This document shows, one piece after another, positions 1 to 6,826 of a DNA stretch of 13,316 nucleotides; positions within the stretch are counted from its first letter, which is position 1, and each line of letters starts with the position of its first letter. The DNA comes from CAYZXU01 sp964482535. Lineage in GTDB: Bacteria; Desulfobacterota; Desulfobacteria; Desulfobacterales; BuS5. Made by a program: the position numbers and the translations under genes. The stretch covers positions 1-13,316 of the forward strand of contig CAYZXU010000066.1 of assembly GCA_964482535.1 (NCBI GenBank), given 5' to 3'. The notes under the pieces are model-generated. The model was not told the origin of the DNA and did not search any database. It saw only the letters and a program-made list of their open reading frames with translations.

Positions 1-1406
1 TTTCCACCTTCAAGAAGGTCTTCGTCTTCGGGCAAAATAATCGGTAAATCATTTTCAGGCACGGGGACTGCTCCGCAACTACTGCAAAGAATCATGGGAA
101 TTGGCGCGCCCCAGTAACGCTGCCTGGAAATACCCCAGTCTCTCAATCTGAAACTGACTGTTTTTTTTCCCATATTCTTTTCTTCAAGAAATAAGGCTAT
201 TTCATCAAGAGCTTTTTTATTATTCATCCCGTTGAAAATCCCGGAATTAATTAGAACTCCTTCACCTGTATAAGCCTGGGTCATTTCGGAAGAAGATAAA
301 TCTTCATCAAAAGGCTTTATCACAACGATTATATCAAGTCCGTATTTTTTCGCAAAATCAAAATCACGCTGATCATGGGCAGGAACCGACATAACAGCTC
401 CCGTTCCATATTCCATCAAGGCAAAATTTGCGGTATATACAGGGATACGCCTGTTGCTTAAAGGATTAATGCAGTATGCGCCGGTAAATACTCCTTCCTT
501 TTCATAATTTTCAATTGCTCTGCTTGATCTGTCCTGAAGAGAAATACGCTCCACAAACCCCATTACTCTTTTTTCCTGATTCGTGCCTTTTGAAAGTTCT
601 ATCACCAGCGGGTGTTCAGGAGCCAGGCACATGAATGTTGATCCAAAAACAGTGTCCTGTCTTGTGGTAAAAACAGGGATATATTCTTTTCTGTTTTCTA
701 TGGGGAGTCTTATTTCTGCTCCGCTGCTTTTACCTATCCAGTTTTTCTGCATAGTGGTGACCCGGTCAGGCCAGCCTGGAAGTCTGTCACAGTATACAAG
801 CAGATCATCAGCAAAGTCCGTTATCCTGAAAAACCACTGCCACAGTTTTTTTTGCATCACCTGCTTTCCGCATCTCCAGCACATGCCGGCCTCAACCTGT
901 TCATTGGCAAGCACAGTCTGGCAGGTTTCACACCAGTTGACATAAGATTCTTTTCTGAAAACCATCCCGTTTTCAAACATTTTTAAAAACAGCCACTGCT
1001 CCCACCTGTAGTATTCCGGTCTGCAGGTGGCTATTTCTCTGCTCCAGTCATAGGAAAACCCCATGCGCTTTAACTGATCCCTCATGGCATCCATGTTTTC
1101 ATATGTCCATCTTGCAGGATGAGTATTATTGGCAATAGCTGCATTTTCCGCCGGCATTCCAAAAGCATCCCAGCCCATTGGGTGAAGAACATTAAAATGC
1201 TGCATTCTTTTATATCTTGCAATCACATCGCCTATGGTATAATTTCTCACATGCCCCATATGAATCTTGCCGGAAGGATAAGGAAACATTTCCAGAAGAT
1301 AAAACTTCTTCTTTTCTGCTTCTTCTTCAACCTTAAAAAGATTTTCTTCTTCCCATAAAGACTGCCACTTTACTTCAACAGCCTCAGGATTATATTTCTC
1401 CTTCAT
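1..1406 (-). CDS. leuS: Leucyl-tRNA synthetase, N-terminal part (3' end cut by window edge)
   Basis: Class I aminoacyl-tRNA synthetase that charges tRNA-Leu in the cytoplasm. The 468 visible codons are open throughout and cover roughly the first half of a protein that is usually 800-870 residues. Visible motifs are the ATP-binding signature PYPSGKIHMGH (HMGH at residues 49-52), a Cys-rich zinc-type insert (NWCETC and CWRCG), the CP1 editing-domain signatures TTRQDTVFG and GTGAVMSVPAHDQRD, and the return into the catalytic fold at SRQRYWGAPIPM. The KMSKS loop and the anticodon-binding domain lie outside the window. The start is ATG at 1406-1404, preceded by a strong AGGAGGT ribosome binding site (1418-1424). 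The sensor kinase gene ends 147 bp upstream on the same strand, and a palindromic element fills most of that gap. The editing motifs look intact, so proofreading is expected. Identity is secure. Confidence 0.97.
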   Translation of the reverse strand, partial: MKEKYNPEAVEVKWQSLWEEENLFKVEEEAEKKKFYLLEMFPYPSGKIHMGHVRNYTIGDVIARYKRMQHFNVLHPMGWDAFGMPAENAAIANNTHPARWTYENMDAMRDQLKRMGFSYDWSREIATCRPEYYRWEQWLFLKMFENGMVFRKESYVNWCETCQTVLANEQVEAGMCWRCGKQVMQKKLWQWFFRITDFADDLLVYCDRLPGWPDRVTTMQKNWIGKSSGAEIRLPIENRKEYIPVFTTRQDTVFGSTFMCLAPEHPLVIELSKGTNQEKRVMGFVERISLQDRSSRAIENYEKEGVFTGAYCINPLSNRRIPVYTANFALMEYGTGAVMSVPAHDQRDFDFAKKYGLDIIVVIKPFDEDLSSSEMTQAYTGEGVLINSGIFNGMNNKKALDEIALFLEEKNMGKKTVSFRLRDWGISRQRYWGAPIPMILCSSCGAVPVPENDLPIILPEDEDLLEGG

Positions 1407-1417
1407 TCTATATTACT

Positions 1418-1424
1418 ACCTCCT
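1418..1424 (-). promoter_or_regulatory. leuS ribosome binding site
   Basis: On the minus strand the sequence AGGAGGT lies 11 nt upstream of the leuS ATG, a near-perfect Shine-Dalgarno. It fixes the leuS start at 1406. The upstream palindromic element ends exactly at its edge (position 1424), so a folded element in the leader would sit directly against this site. Confidence 0.8.
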
Positions 1425-1526
1425 AAGACCGTCACATAAATAATTTCACTGCGTTATCGGTCGGAGATATACGATTAGTATTATCTCCTCGCTCTAGCCT
1501 TGTGAAATTAATTATGTGACGGCTTA
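1424..1526. repeat. REP/MITE-like palindromic element between kinase gene and leuS
   Basis: Long inverted repeats bound this ~103 bp stretch. The left arm 1429-1449 and the right arm 1502-1522 match at 20 of 21 positions when one is reverse-complemented. Allowing one bulged base at 1428, the arms extend by 4 bp more to 1424 and 1526. Inside is a second hairpin: GGAGATA (1463-1469) pairs with TATCTCC (1482-1488), and TAC (1470-1472) pairs with GTA (1478-1480) around a 5 nt loop. Its base composition is visibly less AT-rich than the flanking spacer. No transposase or clear target-site duplication is present. It could be a dispersed non-autonomous element, a REP-like mRNA processing or stability element, or a leader structure for leuS. 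Only one copy is visible in the window. Confidence 0.7.
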
Positions 1527-1553
1527 TATATACTATTAAATAATTAATAATTT

Positions 1554-3530
1554 TCAACCCAGTATTTCCTTTATCACCTCTGCAATTTCATTTCTGGAAT
1601 AGGGTTTTCTGACAAATTTGCGTATGCCCGCTGCTTTGGCCTCCGTCTCTGTAGCAATTTCACTGAATCCACTGCACAAAACAACTGGAAATCCCGGGCG
1701 CATTGATAATATATTCTTTGCCAGATCCATGCCTGTCATATCAGGCATGGTCATATCCGTAATAACCAGGTCAAATCTTTCAGGATTTTCTTTAAATATC
1801 TCAGCAGCCTTAATACTGCTGGTGACACCAGCCACGTTATACCCAAGACCTTCAAGCAATTGCCTTCCTACATCAACCAGATTTTTTTCATCATCAACAA
1901 AAAGGAGTGAACCTTTTCCAGTCGGGACATTAACCGAAGATATAATTTCATGGTCATCTATCATTCCATCAATAATTGTGGGTATATATACTTCAAAAGA
2001 ACTTCCCTTGCCAGATTCACTATGCACGGTTATTGTTCCATTATGTTTCTTTACGATGCCGTGAACCACTGAAAGCCCCATACCGGTTCCTTCTCCAGGA
2101 CCTTTGGTTGTAAAAAACGGGTCAAATATTTTTCCAATAACTTCAGGCTCTATACCTTTGCCTGTATCGCTTACAGTAATCTTCTGGTAAGGACCTGGAC
2201 TTAAATCAAGATGCCTGGCTTCTATCGGTGAATCTATATTTATATCTTCAATGCTAACACTGAGCACACCGATATTATCACGCATGGCATGAGCTGCGTT
2301 AGTACAAAGGTTCATCAAAACCCTGTGAATCTGCGTTGGGTCGGACAAAACCGGAGCCAGCCCTGTTTTGATATTCTGACGGATTTTAATGGTTGTGGGC
2401 AATGAAGACCGAAGCAGCTTAAGAACTTCCCTGGCAACGATACTCAATTTTATGGGTTTGAGTTCCTGTTTGTGTTTTCGGCTGAATACAAGTATCTGAT
2501 TAACAAGATCAGTGGCTCGCTCTCCTGCCTTCAACACCTGAACAAGATGATAATATACAGGTTCATCTTTTCTTATATCCAACATAGCCAGCTCGGTATA
2601 TCCCATAATAGCTCCGAGTATGTTATTAAAATCATGGGCTATTCCTCCTGCAAGTGTGCCGATGGCCTCCATTTTCTGAGACTGCAAAAGCTGATCTTCA
2701 AGCTGTTTTTTTTCAACATTGCGCCTATTTAACGATTCATACATATTATTAAAAGCATCTGCGAGATTACCAATCTCGTCTTCAGTCTCCACTGGAATTT
2801 TGTCCACAACTCCTTTTAACCCCAGAGTTTTAACACTTTCCGTCAACCTGTGCAAAGGCTTTATAACAGGCTGCATTACAAAATATATAACTGCCAGACC
2901 GACGATCAAAAAGACAGCCCCCATCAAAAGACTTGTAAGAAACAGGACAGAGAGACTTTCAGCAAGCCTCTTTTTGGACATTATGATTCTGACATAACCT
3001 ATCAGCTCATCTTTTTTATCAATCAGGTCATCCTGAAAAAGCAGAGTCTCTTCCTGAAATCCATATGAACTGGAAAACACCTTTCCCCAGAACTCAATTT
3101 TATTTTTATTTTCCATATAAAAGGGTGGCTGAGCATTATTAAGCCTGGTAATGAAATTTGCGGCAAGCCCCTCGTCTGAGGAATCCATAATGTCTTTAAT
3201 TATGTTACCTGATCTTTTAATCTTTAACAGAACATTGCCTTCGCTGCTGAAGATAGTGACTTCAACAACATCTTTTTGATGAAATATTCCCCGAACAGGA
3301 TTTTTCAAGAGTTTCTTGTTTTCAGAAAAAACACCTATCTTTGAATTATACGCAAGAATATCTGCCAGCATTATTCCATTGTTTTTTAAACCTTCTTTGA
3401 TTGTTCTGCTCTGATGATGAAAAAAGAAAAAAATAAAGCAGATGGTAATGAGGGATATGATCAGGGCAAATGCAAAAAAAATCTTATAACTGAATTTTTT
3501 CTTGAAAAAATTAAAAGATCTTATGGTCAT
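1554..3530 (-). CDS. Membrane hybrid sensor histidine kinase (HAMP-HisKA-HATPase-REC)
   Basis: Inner-membrane two-component kinase of 658 residues. Order of parts: short cytoplasmic tail, TM1 (about 16-38), periplasmic sensor segment (about 39-194, somewhat like CHASE8-type domains), TM2 (about 195-219), HAMP (about 218-267), HisKA with H-box GGIAHDFNN (phospho-acceptor His299), HATPase_c with N-box NLCTNAAHAM (Asn411), G1 DTGKG (455-459), F-box FDPFFTT and G2 GEGTGMGLS (479-487). The C-terminal receiver has acidic pair Asp546/Asp547, phospho-acceptor Asp592 in TDMTMPDMTG, Ser620 and Lys642. All catalytic residues are present. No DNA-binding, GGDEF or Hpt output follows the receiver, so the downstream partner lies elsewhere or the receiver tunes the kinase. 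The ATG has a G-rich ribosome binding site (GGGGGGT, ending 4 nt upstream). It lies 43 bp behind the binding-protein gene, so they are probably co-transcribed and that protein may feed the sensor segment. The signal is unknown. Confidence 0.95.
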   Translation of the reverse strand: MTIRSFNFFKKKFSYKIFFAFALIISLITICFIFFFFHHQSRTIKEGLKNNGIMLADILAYNSKIGVFSENKKLLKNPVRGIFHQKDVVEVTIFSSEGNVLLKIKRSGNIIKDIMDSSDEGLAANFITRLNNAQPPFYMENKNKIEFWGKVFSSSYGFQEETLLFQDDLIDKKDELIGYVRIIMSKKRLAESLSVLFLTSLLMGAVFLIVGLAVIYFVMQPVIKPLHRLTESVKTLGLKGVVDKIPVETEDEIGNLADAFNNMYESLNRRNVEKKQLEDQLLQSQKMEAIGTLAGGIAHDFNNILGAIMGYTELAMLDIRKDEPVYYHLVQVLKAGERATDLVNQILVFSRKHKQELKPIKLSIVAREVLKLLRSSLPTTIKIRQNIKTGLAPVLSDPTQIHRVLMNLCTNAAHAMRDNIGVLSVSIEDINIDSPIEARHLDLSPGPYQKITVSDTGKGIEPEVIGKIFDPFFTTKGPGEGTGMGLSVVHGIVKKHNGTITVHSESGKGSSFEVYIPTIIDGMIDDHEIISSVNVPTGKGSLLFVDDEKNLVDVGRQLLEGLGYNVAGVTSSIKAAEIFKENPERFDLVITDMTMPDMTGMDLAKNILSMRPGFPVVLCSGFSEIATETEAKAAGIRKFVRKPYSRNEIAEVIKEILG

Positions 3531-3573
3531 TTACCCCCCATCATAAAAAGATAAAAATACAGCAGCAAAAAAA

Positions 3574-4530
3574 TCAGTTGGCAAAAAATGCCGGAAAAAA
3601 TGTTTTTAAACAATAATAGTATTCATCTTTATATAAAATCTGTCCGTCAATGATCAGACCCATTTTTTGGGCAATCTTCTTATTGATTGATATATTGGCC
3701 TTTCTGGCTCCGACCTGCCTGATATCTGTTACTTTTTTTCCTGAAAGTATCTTGTTGACCATCTCACCAGCCTGCCTTCCCATATCAAGGGCATCAATAT
3801 TCATTGATATTAACGCCCCCATTTTTAAATAATTTTCAGAAAAAGTCATGACCGGAATCTTGTTTTCCAAAGAAAACAGAAAAAGAAATTTAAGGGTTTC
3901 CGGTGTAATAACGGTCAGGTCAGGGAGCATCCAGAATATATCAACTTTACTCTTCATATTCATAATTCCGGCAATCACATCTTTTGAGTTTTTAACCTCA
4001 TGGGTAATCAGGTTAATATCCAAGTTTTCTGCAGCTTTTAACGCCCTTGAGACAAAAAAACCGGTTCGGTCGGGATCAAATATTAAACCTATGTTGTTTG
4101 CGCCAGGCATCAGTTTCATTAGCTCAGCCAACTGCTTTTCCTGGCTAATATTCATGCTGACACCGGTGATATTCTGCTCACTACCTGAAAGAATTGCCAT
4201 TGGGTTTAATACCATCATATAAACAACAGGTATTTTTTTAATCTGCCTGACCTTTGCCAGAGCATTAGCGCCAACAGCGATAATCAGACGTGGTGAGATT
4301 CCATACAGTTTTCTTTCAAATTCATCACCCTTAAATTCAGACATGACAAGCCGTTGCAGCCTTGTTCCACATAAACTCTCAACACCTTCTATTGCTTTTT
4401 CATAGGGTGGTATACGTATGCTTTGAACGACAACTATGTCATGGCCGGCAAAGGCAAAGCCGCAAATAAAAACATGAACAGAACATAATAAAAATATTAA
4501 AAGCAAAATGTGTTTTTTTCTAAACATCAT
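3574..4530 (-). CDS. Periplasmic ABC_sub_bind family (PF04392-like) substrate-binding protein
   Basis: A 318-residue secreted protein. The signal peptide covers about 1-28 (positively charged start, hydrophobic core, cleavage after FAFA). The mature part follows the two-lobed pattern of the ABC_sub_bind family: an early strand IVVVQSIRIPPYEKAIEG, RLIIAVGANALAKV (81-94), KIPVVYMMVLNP (99-110), NITGVSMNIS (120-129), NIGLIFDPDRTGFF (146-159), IPVMTFSENYLKMGALIS (225-242) and MGRQAGEMVNKILSG (250-264). Length is normal for the family. No permease or ATPase gene is adjacent, so it may work with the neighbouring kinase as a ligand-presenting sensor rather than in transport; this is inference. It is the first gene of the minus-strand pair and diverges from the TonB receptor gene. 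Two consecutive ATGs (4530 and 4527) are possible starts, and no good Shine-Dalgarno is visible for either. Family assignment is confident; the ligand is unknown. Confidence 0.88.
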   Translation of the reverse strand: MMFRKKHILLLIFLLCSVHVFICGFAFAGHDIVVVQSIRIPPYEKAIEGVESLCGTRLQRLVMSEFKGDEFERKLYGISPRLIIAVGANALAKVRQIKKIPVVYMMVLNPMAILSGSEQNITGVSMNISQEKQLAELMKLMPGANNIGLIFDPDRTGFFVSRALKAAENLDINLITHEVKNSKDVIAGIMNMKSKVDIFWMLPDLTVITPETLKFLFLFSLENKIPVMTFSENYLKMGALISMNIDALDMGRQAGEMVNKILSGKKVTDIRQVGARKANISINKKIAQKMGLIIDGQILYKDEYYYCLKTFFPAFFAN

Positions 4531-4650
4531 AATTTTTTAAAAATTGGAAAAAAATTGGGGAGACTTTTGAAAAACCTTAAAATTGATAAATTCGTAAAAG
4601 TTCAACTTTAAAATACTTGAATAAAACAAAAAAAAATGTTAATAAAATTT

Positions 4651-4679
4651 AATATAATAAAAAAATAGACTCAGTTCAA
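4651..4679 (-). promoter_or_regulatory. Candidate sigma-70 promoter for the binding protein/kinase pair
   Basis: On the minus strand, TTGAAC (4679-4674) and TATATT (4656-4651) are separated by exactly 17 bp. The -10 matches consensus at 5 of 6 positions and the -35 at 4 of 6. Transcription would begin near 4644 and leave a leader of about 115 nt. In such AT-rich DNA chance -10 matches are common, so the 17 bp spacing is the main support. Confidence 0.4.
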
Positions 4680-4736
4680 GTTTTATTTTTTAGCCTCTTA
4701 TTTGTAAATTTTCTGTTTCTTATATTGAAAAAATAT

Positions 4737-4751
4737 TGTATATAGTATACA
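4737..4751. promoter_or_regulatory. Palindromic candidate operator
   Basis: TGTATATAGTATACA consists of perfect 6 bp arms (TGTATA and TATACA) around a 3 bp centre. It lies midway between the two divergent genes, about 75 bp upstream of the sigma-54-like site facing the receptor gene and about 60 bp behind the candidate -35 of the opposite unit. The position would suit a dimeric regulator serving both directions. The cognate factor is unknown. Confidence 0.35.
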
Positions 4752-4826
4752 CAAAAATTAAGACTGAAAATAAAGAGTTATAAAAGCATATTATAGTTCT
4801 GCTTTTTTTACGAGTAATTCTGAAAT

Positions 4827-4843
4827 TTGGGACAAATTTCGCT
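4827..4843 (+). promoter_or_regulatory. Candidate sigma-54 promoter (-24/-12) for the TonB receptor
   Basis: TTGGGACAAATTTCGCT keeps the invariant GG-N10-GC spacing (GG at 4829-4830, GC at 4841-4842) and matches 10 of the 13 defined positions of TTGGCACG-N4-TTGCT. Transcription would start near 4854, about 50 nt before the receptor ATG. It overlaps an inverted repeat (4822-4840), so an operator is an alternative reading. No sigma-54 activator gene lies in the window. Confidence 0.35.
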
Positions 4844-4906
4844 AAAATGAAACTTTCGAAAAATATTTAATTTCGTTGAAGTTCAAGAAAGGCGGAAATT
4901 TTAAAA

Positions 4907-6826
4907 ATGAAAAAAAACCAAAATTCTGTCTATTACTATTTTCAGGGAACCATTCTTTTCCTTTTTGTTTTTTTCATGCCCTTTAAATGCTACGCACAGG
5001 TGTTTCCCGAACTTTTTTCCGAAGAGATGCAGATTCTCAAGATGTATTACGATGAAAAAGCCCTCGTTGTAACTGCATCAAGGCATCCAAAGTCCATATC
5101 CAGAGTCGCTGAAAACATGACTGTAATTACAGCAAAAGAGATTGAAAAGATAAATGCTCACTCTATTGCCCAGGTTTTAAACAGGGTGCCTGGAATAATT
5201 TTAGATTATAATCAGGATTTCGGCTCTTCGTCTTTTATATCAATCCAGGGTTGTGCCCCAAAACATGTGAGAGTTCTTTTAGACGGCGTTACCTGGAATT
5301 TTTTAGGAAGCGGTCTTGCTGAAATAAACTCCATACCTGTGGGTATTATAAAACGCATAGAAATAATAAAAGGTCCAGGCTCATCTGCATGGGGGTCATC
5401 CCTCGGAGGTGTTATAAATATTATTACAAAGTCAACCTGTTACGGAGATAAAACATATGGGATGCTGAAAACCTCATATGGTGAGCGCAACACCCAGGAT
5501 TACAGTGCTGAAATAGCCGGGCCCGCAGGGCATGTTAAGTATTATTTTTTTGGGGGGTATCAAAAATCCGACGGCTTAAGAAACCAGAGAGATTTTGAGA
5601 CTTACAACCTCTTTTCCAAGGTTAAAATCCCTGTTTATGAAAATATCAGCATAAATATCAGCCTGGCATGCAGCGAGCCTGATATTGACTTTGGAGAGTT
5701 TGAATCAATGGGCATCAGTTCAAAAGGAGAAACTAAAACTCTATTTTCAAATGCATCGATTAATGCTGCAATTTCAAAGAACTTAAATATAAATTTCTCC
5801 CTTCACTATTTTAAACAAAAATCAATTTTAGAGACAACCTTCCCTGGAAATCAGGATTTTTTTATAAAAGACATATATGATGAAGATACAACAGGGTGCA
5901 ACGCTAATCTTGCATGGTCAGGCATCATGCATACTGCTGTTTTCGGCTTTGATTTTGACCACGGCGATCTTGACCAGACCAATCATATAATCTATGGAAT
6001 TAATATGCTTAAAAAAACCGACCCTCATATTGAAAAGTGGGCATTTTATGCAAATGATACCATAATTATAGACAACCTTTCCATCACACCGGGCATCAGA
6101 TATGACCACAACAGTGAAACAGGCTCATTTATAAGCCCGAGTCTGGGAACTACATACAAAATCGGAAGGGACTCTGTTTTAAGGGGCACCGTCGCGCGTG
6201 GTTTTACAATACCGCCGCTATCTTATACTTCAGGGGGAGGCTTCGGATCCATACCCAATCCTGCTCTTGATCCCGAAGAGGTCTGGTCATATCAGGCAGG
6301 TGTTGAATCTACTGCTTTTAGGTTCTTCTGGATAAAGGCAAGCCTGTTTTATCATAATATAAAAAAAACATTTAAACTGGTTTCATTGTCACAAAATACC
6401 GGAATGATGATCAACGGAGAAAAAACAAGGCGCAAAGGCTTTGAAATCGAATCTGAAACCATCTCTTTTTATAATATGTCTCTTCAGGCTGGCTTTGCCC
6501 TTTCCCACAGTAATAACAGTCATGAAGATAATAAGGTTGAGCAGTACACGTATAATCTGGGATTTAAATATGATGATAAAAAATCGTTTTATGCCCTGCT
6601 TTCAGGTCATTATATATGGTGGGGCAATCAGTCACGAAACGGACAGTATGATGATTTTATCTGGGATTTAAATTTGAATAAAAAGATAATATCAGAATCA
6701 ATCTCTTTGGCCTCTACAGAACTGTTTTGCTCTATACACAATATATTTAACGGCTCTCAATACTCAGTTAGTGATAATAAAAACCCTAAAAGATGGCTGG
6801 AAGCAGGCTTAAGATTTAAGTTTTAG
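4907..6826 (+). CDS. TonB-dependent outer-membrane receptor (BtuB/FepA-type plug and barrel)
   Basis: Outer-membrane channel that takes up a scarce ligand using TonB-ExbBD energy. The 639-residue precursor has a signal peptide (about 1-30, cleavage after CYA). A TonB-box-like ALVVTAS (52-58) follows, then the plug domain (about 60-175) with typical elements IAQVLNRVPGI, ISIQG, VRVLLDGV and KRIEIIKGPGSSAWGS...GGVINIITK (about 149-175). The rest is a beta barrel rich in alternating strands that ends in the outer-membrane signature LRFKF with a C-terminal Phe. Length is usual for the smaller BtuB-like receptors. The start is ATG at 4907 with a modest GGCGGA site 10 nt upstream. It diverges from the binding protein/kinase pair, which suggests a shared ligand; nothing in the sequence identifies it (metal chelate, corrinoid or small organic molecule are all possible). 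Its stop overlaps that of the convergent yibQ-like gene. Confidence 0.93.
   Translation: MKKNQNSVYYYFQGTILFLFVFFMPFKCYAQVFPELFSEEMQILKMYYDEKALVVTASRHPKSISRVAENMTVITAKEIEKINAHSIAQVLNRVPGIILDYNQDFGSSSFISIQGCAPKHVRVLLDGVTWNFLGSGLAEINSIPVGIIKRIEIIKGPGSSAWGSSLGGVINIITKSTCYGDKTYGMLKTSYGERNTQDYSAEIAGPAGHVKYYFFGGYQKSDGLRNQRDFETYNLFSKVKIPVYENISINISLACSEPDIDFGEFESMGISSKGETKTLFSNASINAAISKNLNINFSLHYFKQKSILETTFPGNQDFFIKDIYDEDTTGCNANLAWSGIMHTAVFGFDFDHGDLDQTNHIIYGINMLKKTDPHIEKWAFYANDTIIIDNLSITPGIRYDHNSETGSFISPSLGTTYKIGRDSVLRGTVARGFTIPPLSYTSGGGFGSIPNPALDPEEVWSYQAGVESTAFRFFWIKASLFYHNIKKTFKLVSLSQNTGMMINGEKTRRKGFEIESETISFYNMSLQAGFALSHSNNSHEDNKVEQYTYNLGFKYDDKKSFYALLSGHYIWWGNQSRNGQYDDFIWDLNLNKKIISESISLASTELFCSIHNIFNGSQYSVSDNKNPKRWLEAGLRFKF

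Larger units (their letters stand above)
4531..4906. other. AT-rich divergent intergenic region with promoter and operator candidates
   Basis: This 376 bp gap has no convincing ORF or structured RNA. It is extremely A/T-rich with many A and T runs, as expected for divergent promoters. Noteworthy pieces are the odd palindrome AAAGTTCAACTTT (4597-4609), a sigma-70-like promoter toward the binding-protein gene (4651-4679), the palindrome TGTATATAGTATACA (4737-4751), and GAAATTT/AAATTTC arms (4822-4828 and 4834-4840) overlapping a sigma-54-like site facing the receptor gene. The short string AGTTCAA recurs near 4599, 4673 and 4880. No cobalamin riboswitch core and no clear Fur box were seen, although either would be natural upstream of a TonB receptor. 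Confidence 0.6.

Noticed and set aside
583..945. Plus-strand open frame of 120 codons (and another at 1119-1358)
   Set aside because: Both lie antisense to leuS, whose frame shows unmistakable synthetase motifs throughout. The plus-strand products have no recognisable domain and no ribosome site.
1500..1557. Dedicated promoter for leuS just after the kinase stop
   Set aside because: TTGAAA at 1557-1552 has no well-spaced -10; candidates at 16-19 bp match poorly. leuS may be transcribed from farther upstream, so no promoter is called.
1618..2064. Plus-strand open frame of 148 codons and others across 2472-4222
   Set aside because: These are shadows of the kinase and binding-protein genes, which carry intact family motifs in the minus frames.
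4531..4906. Riboswitch or Fur box upstream of the TonB receptor
   Set aside because: I looked for a cobalamin box and for GATAAT-type Fur repeats. Only AT-rich runs and short palindromes are present, so neither can be claimed.
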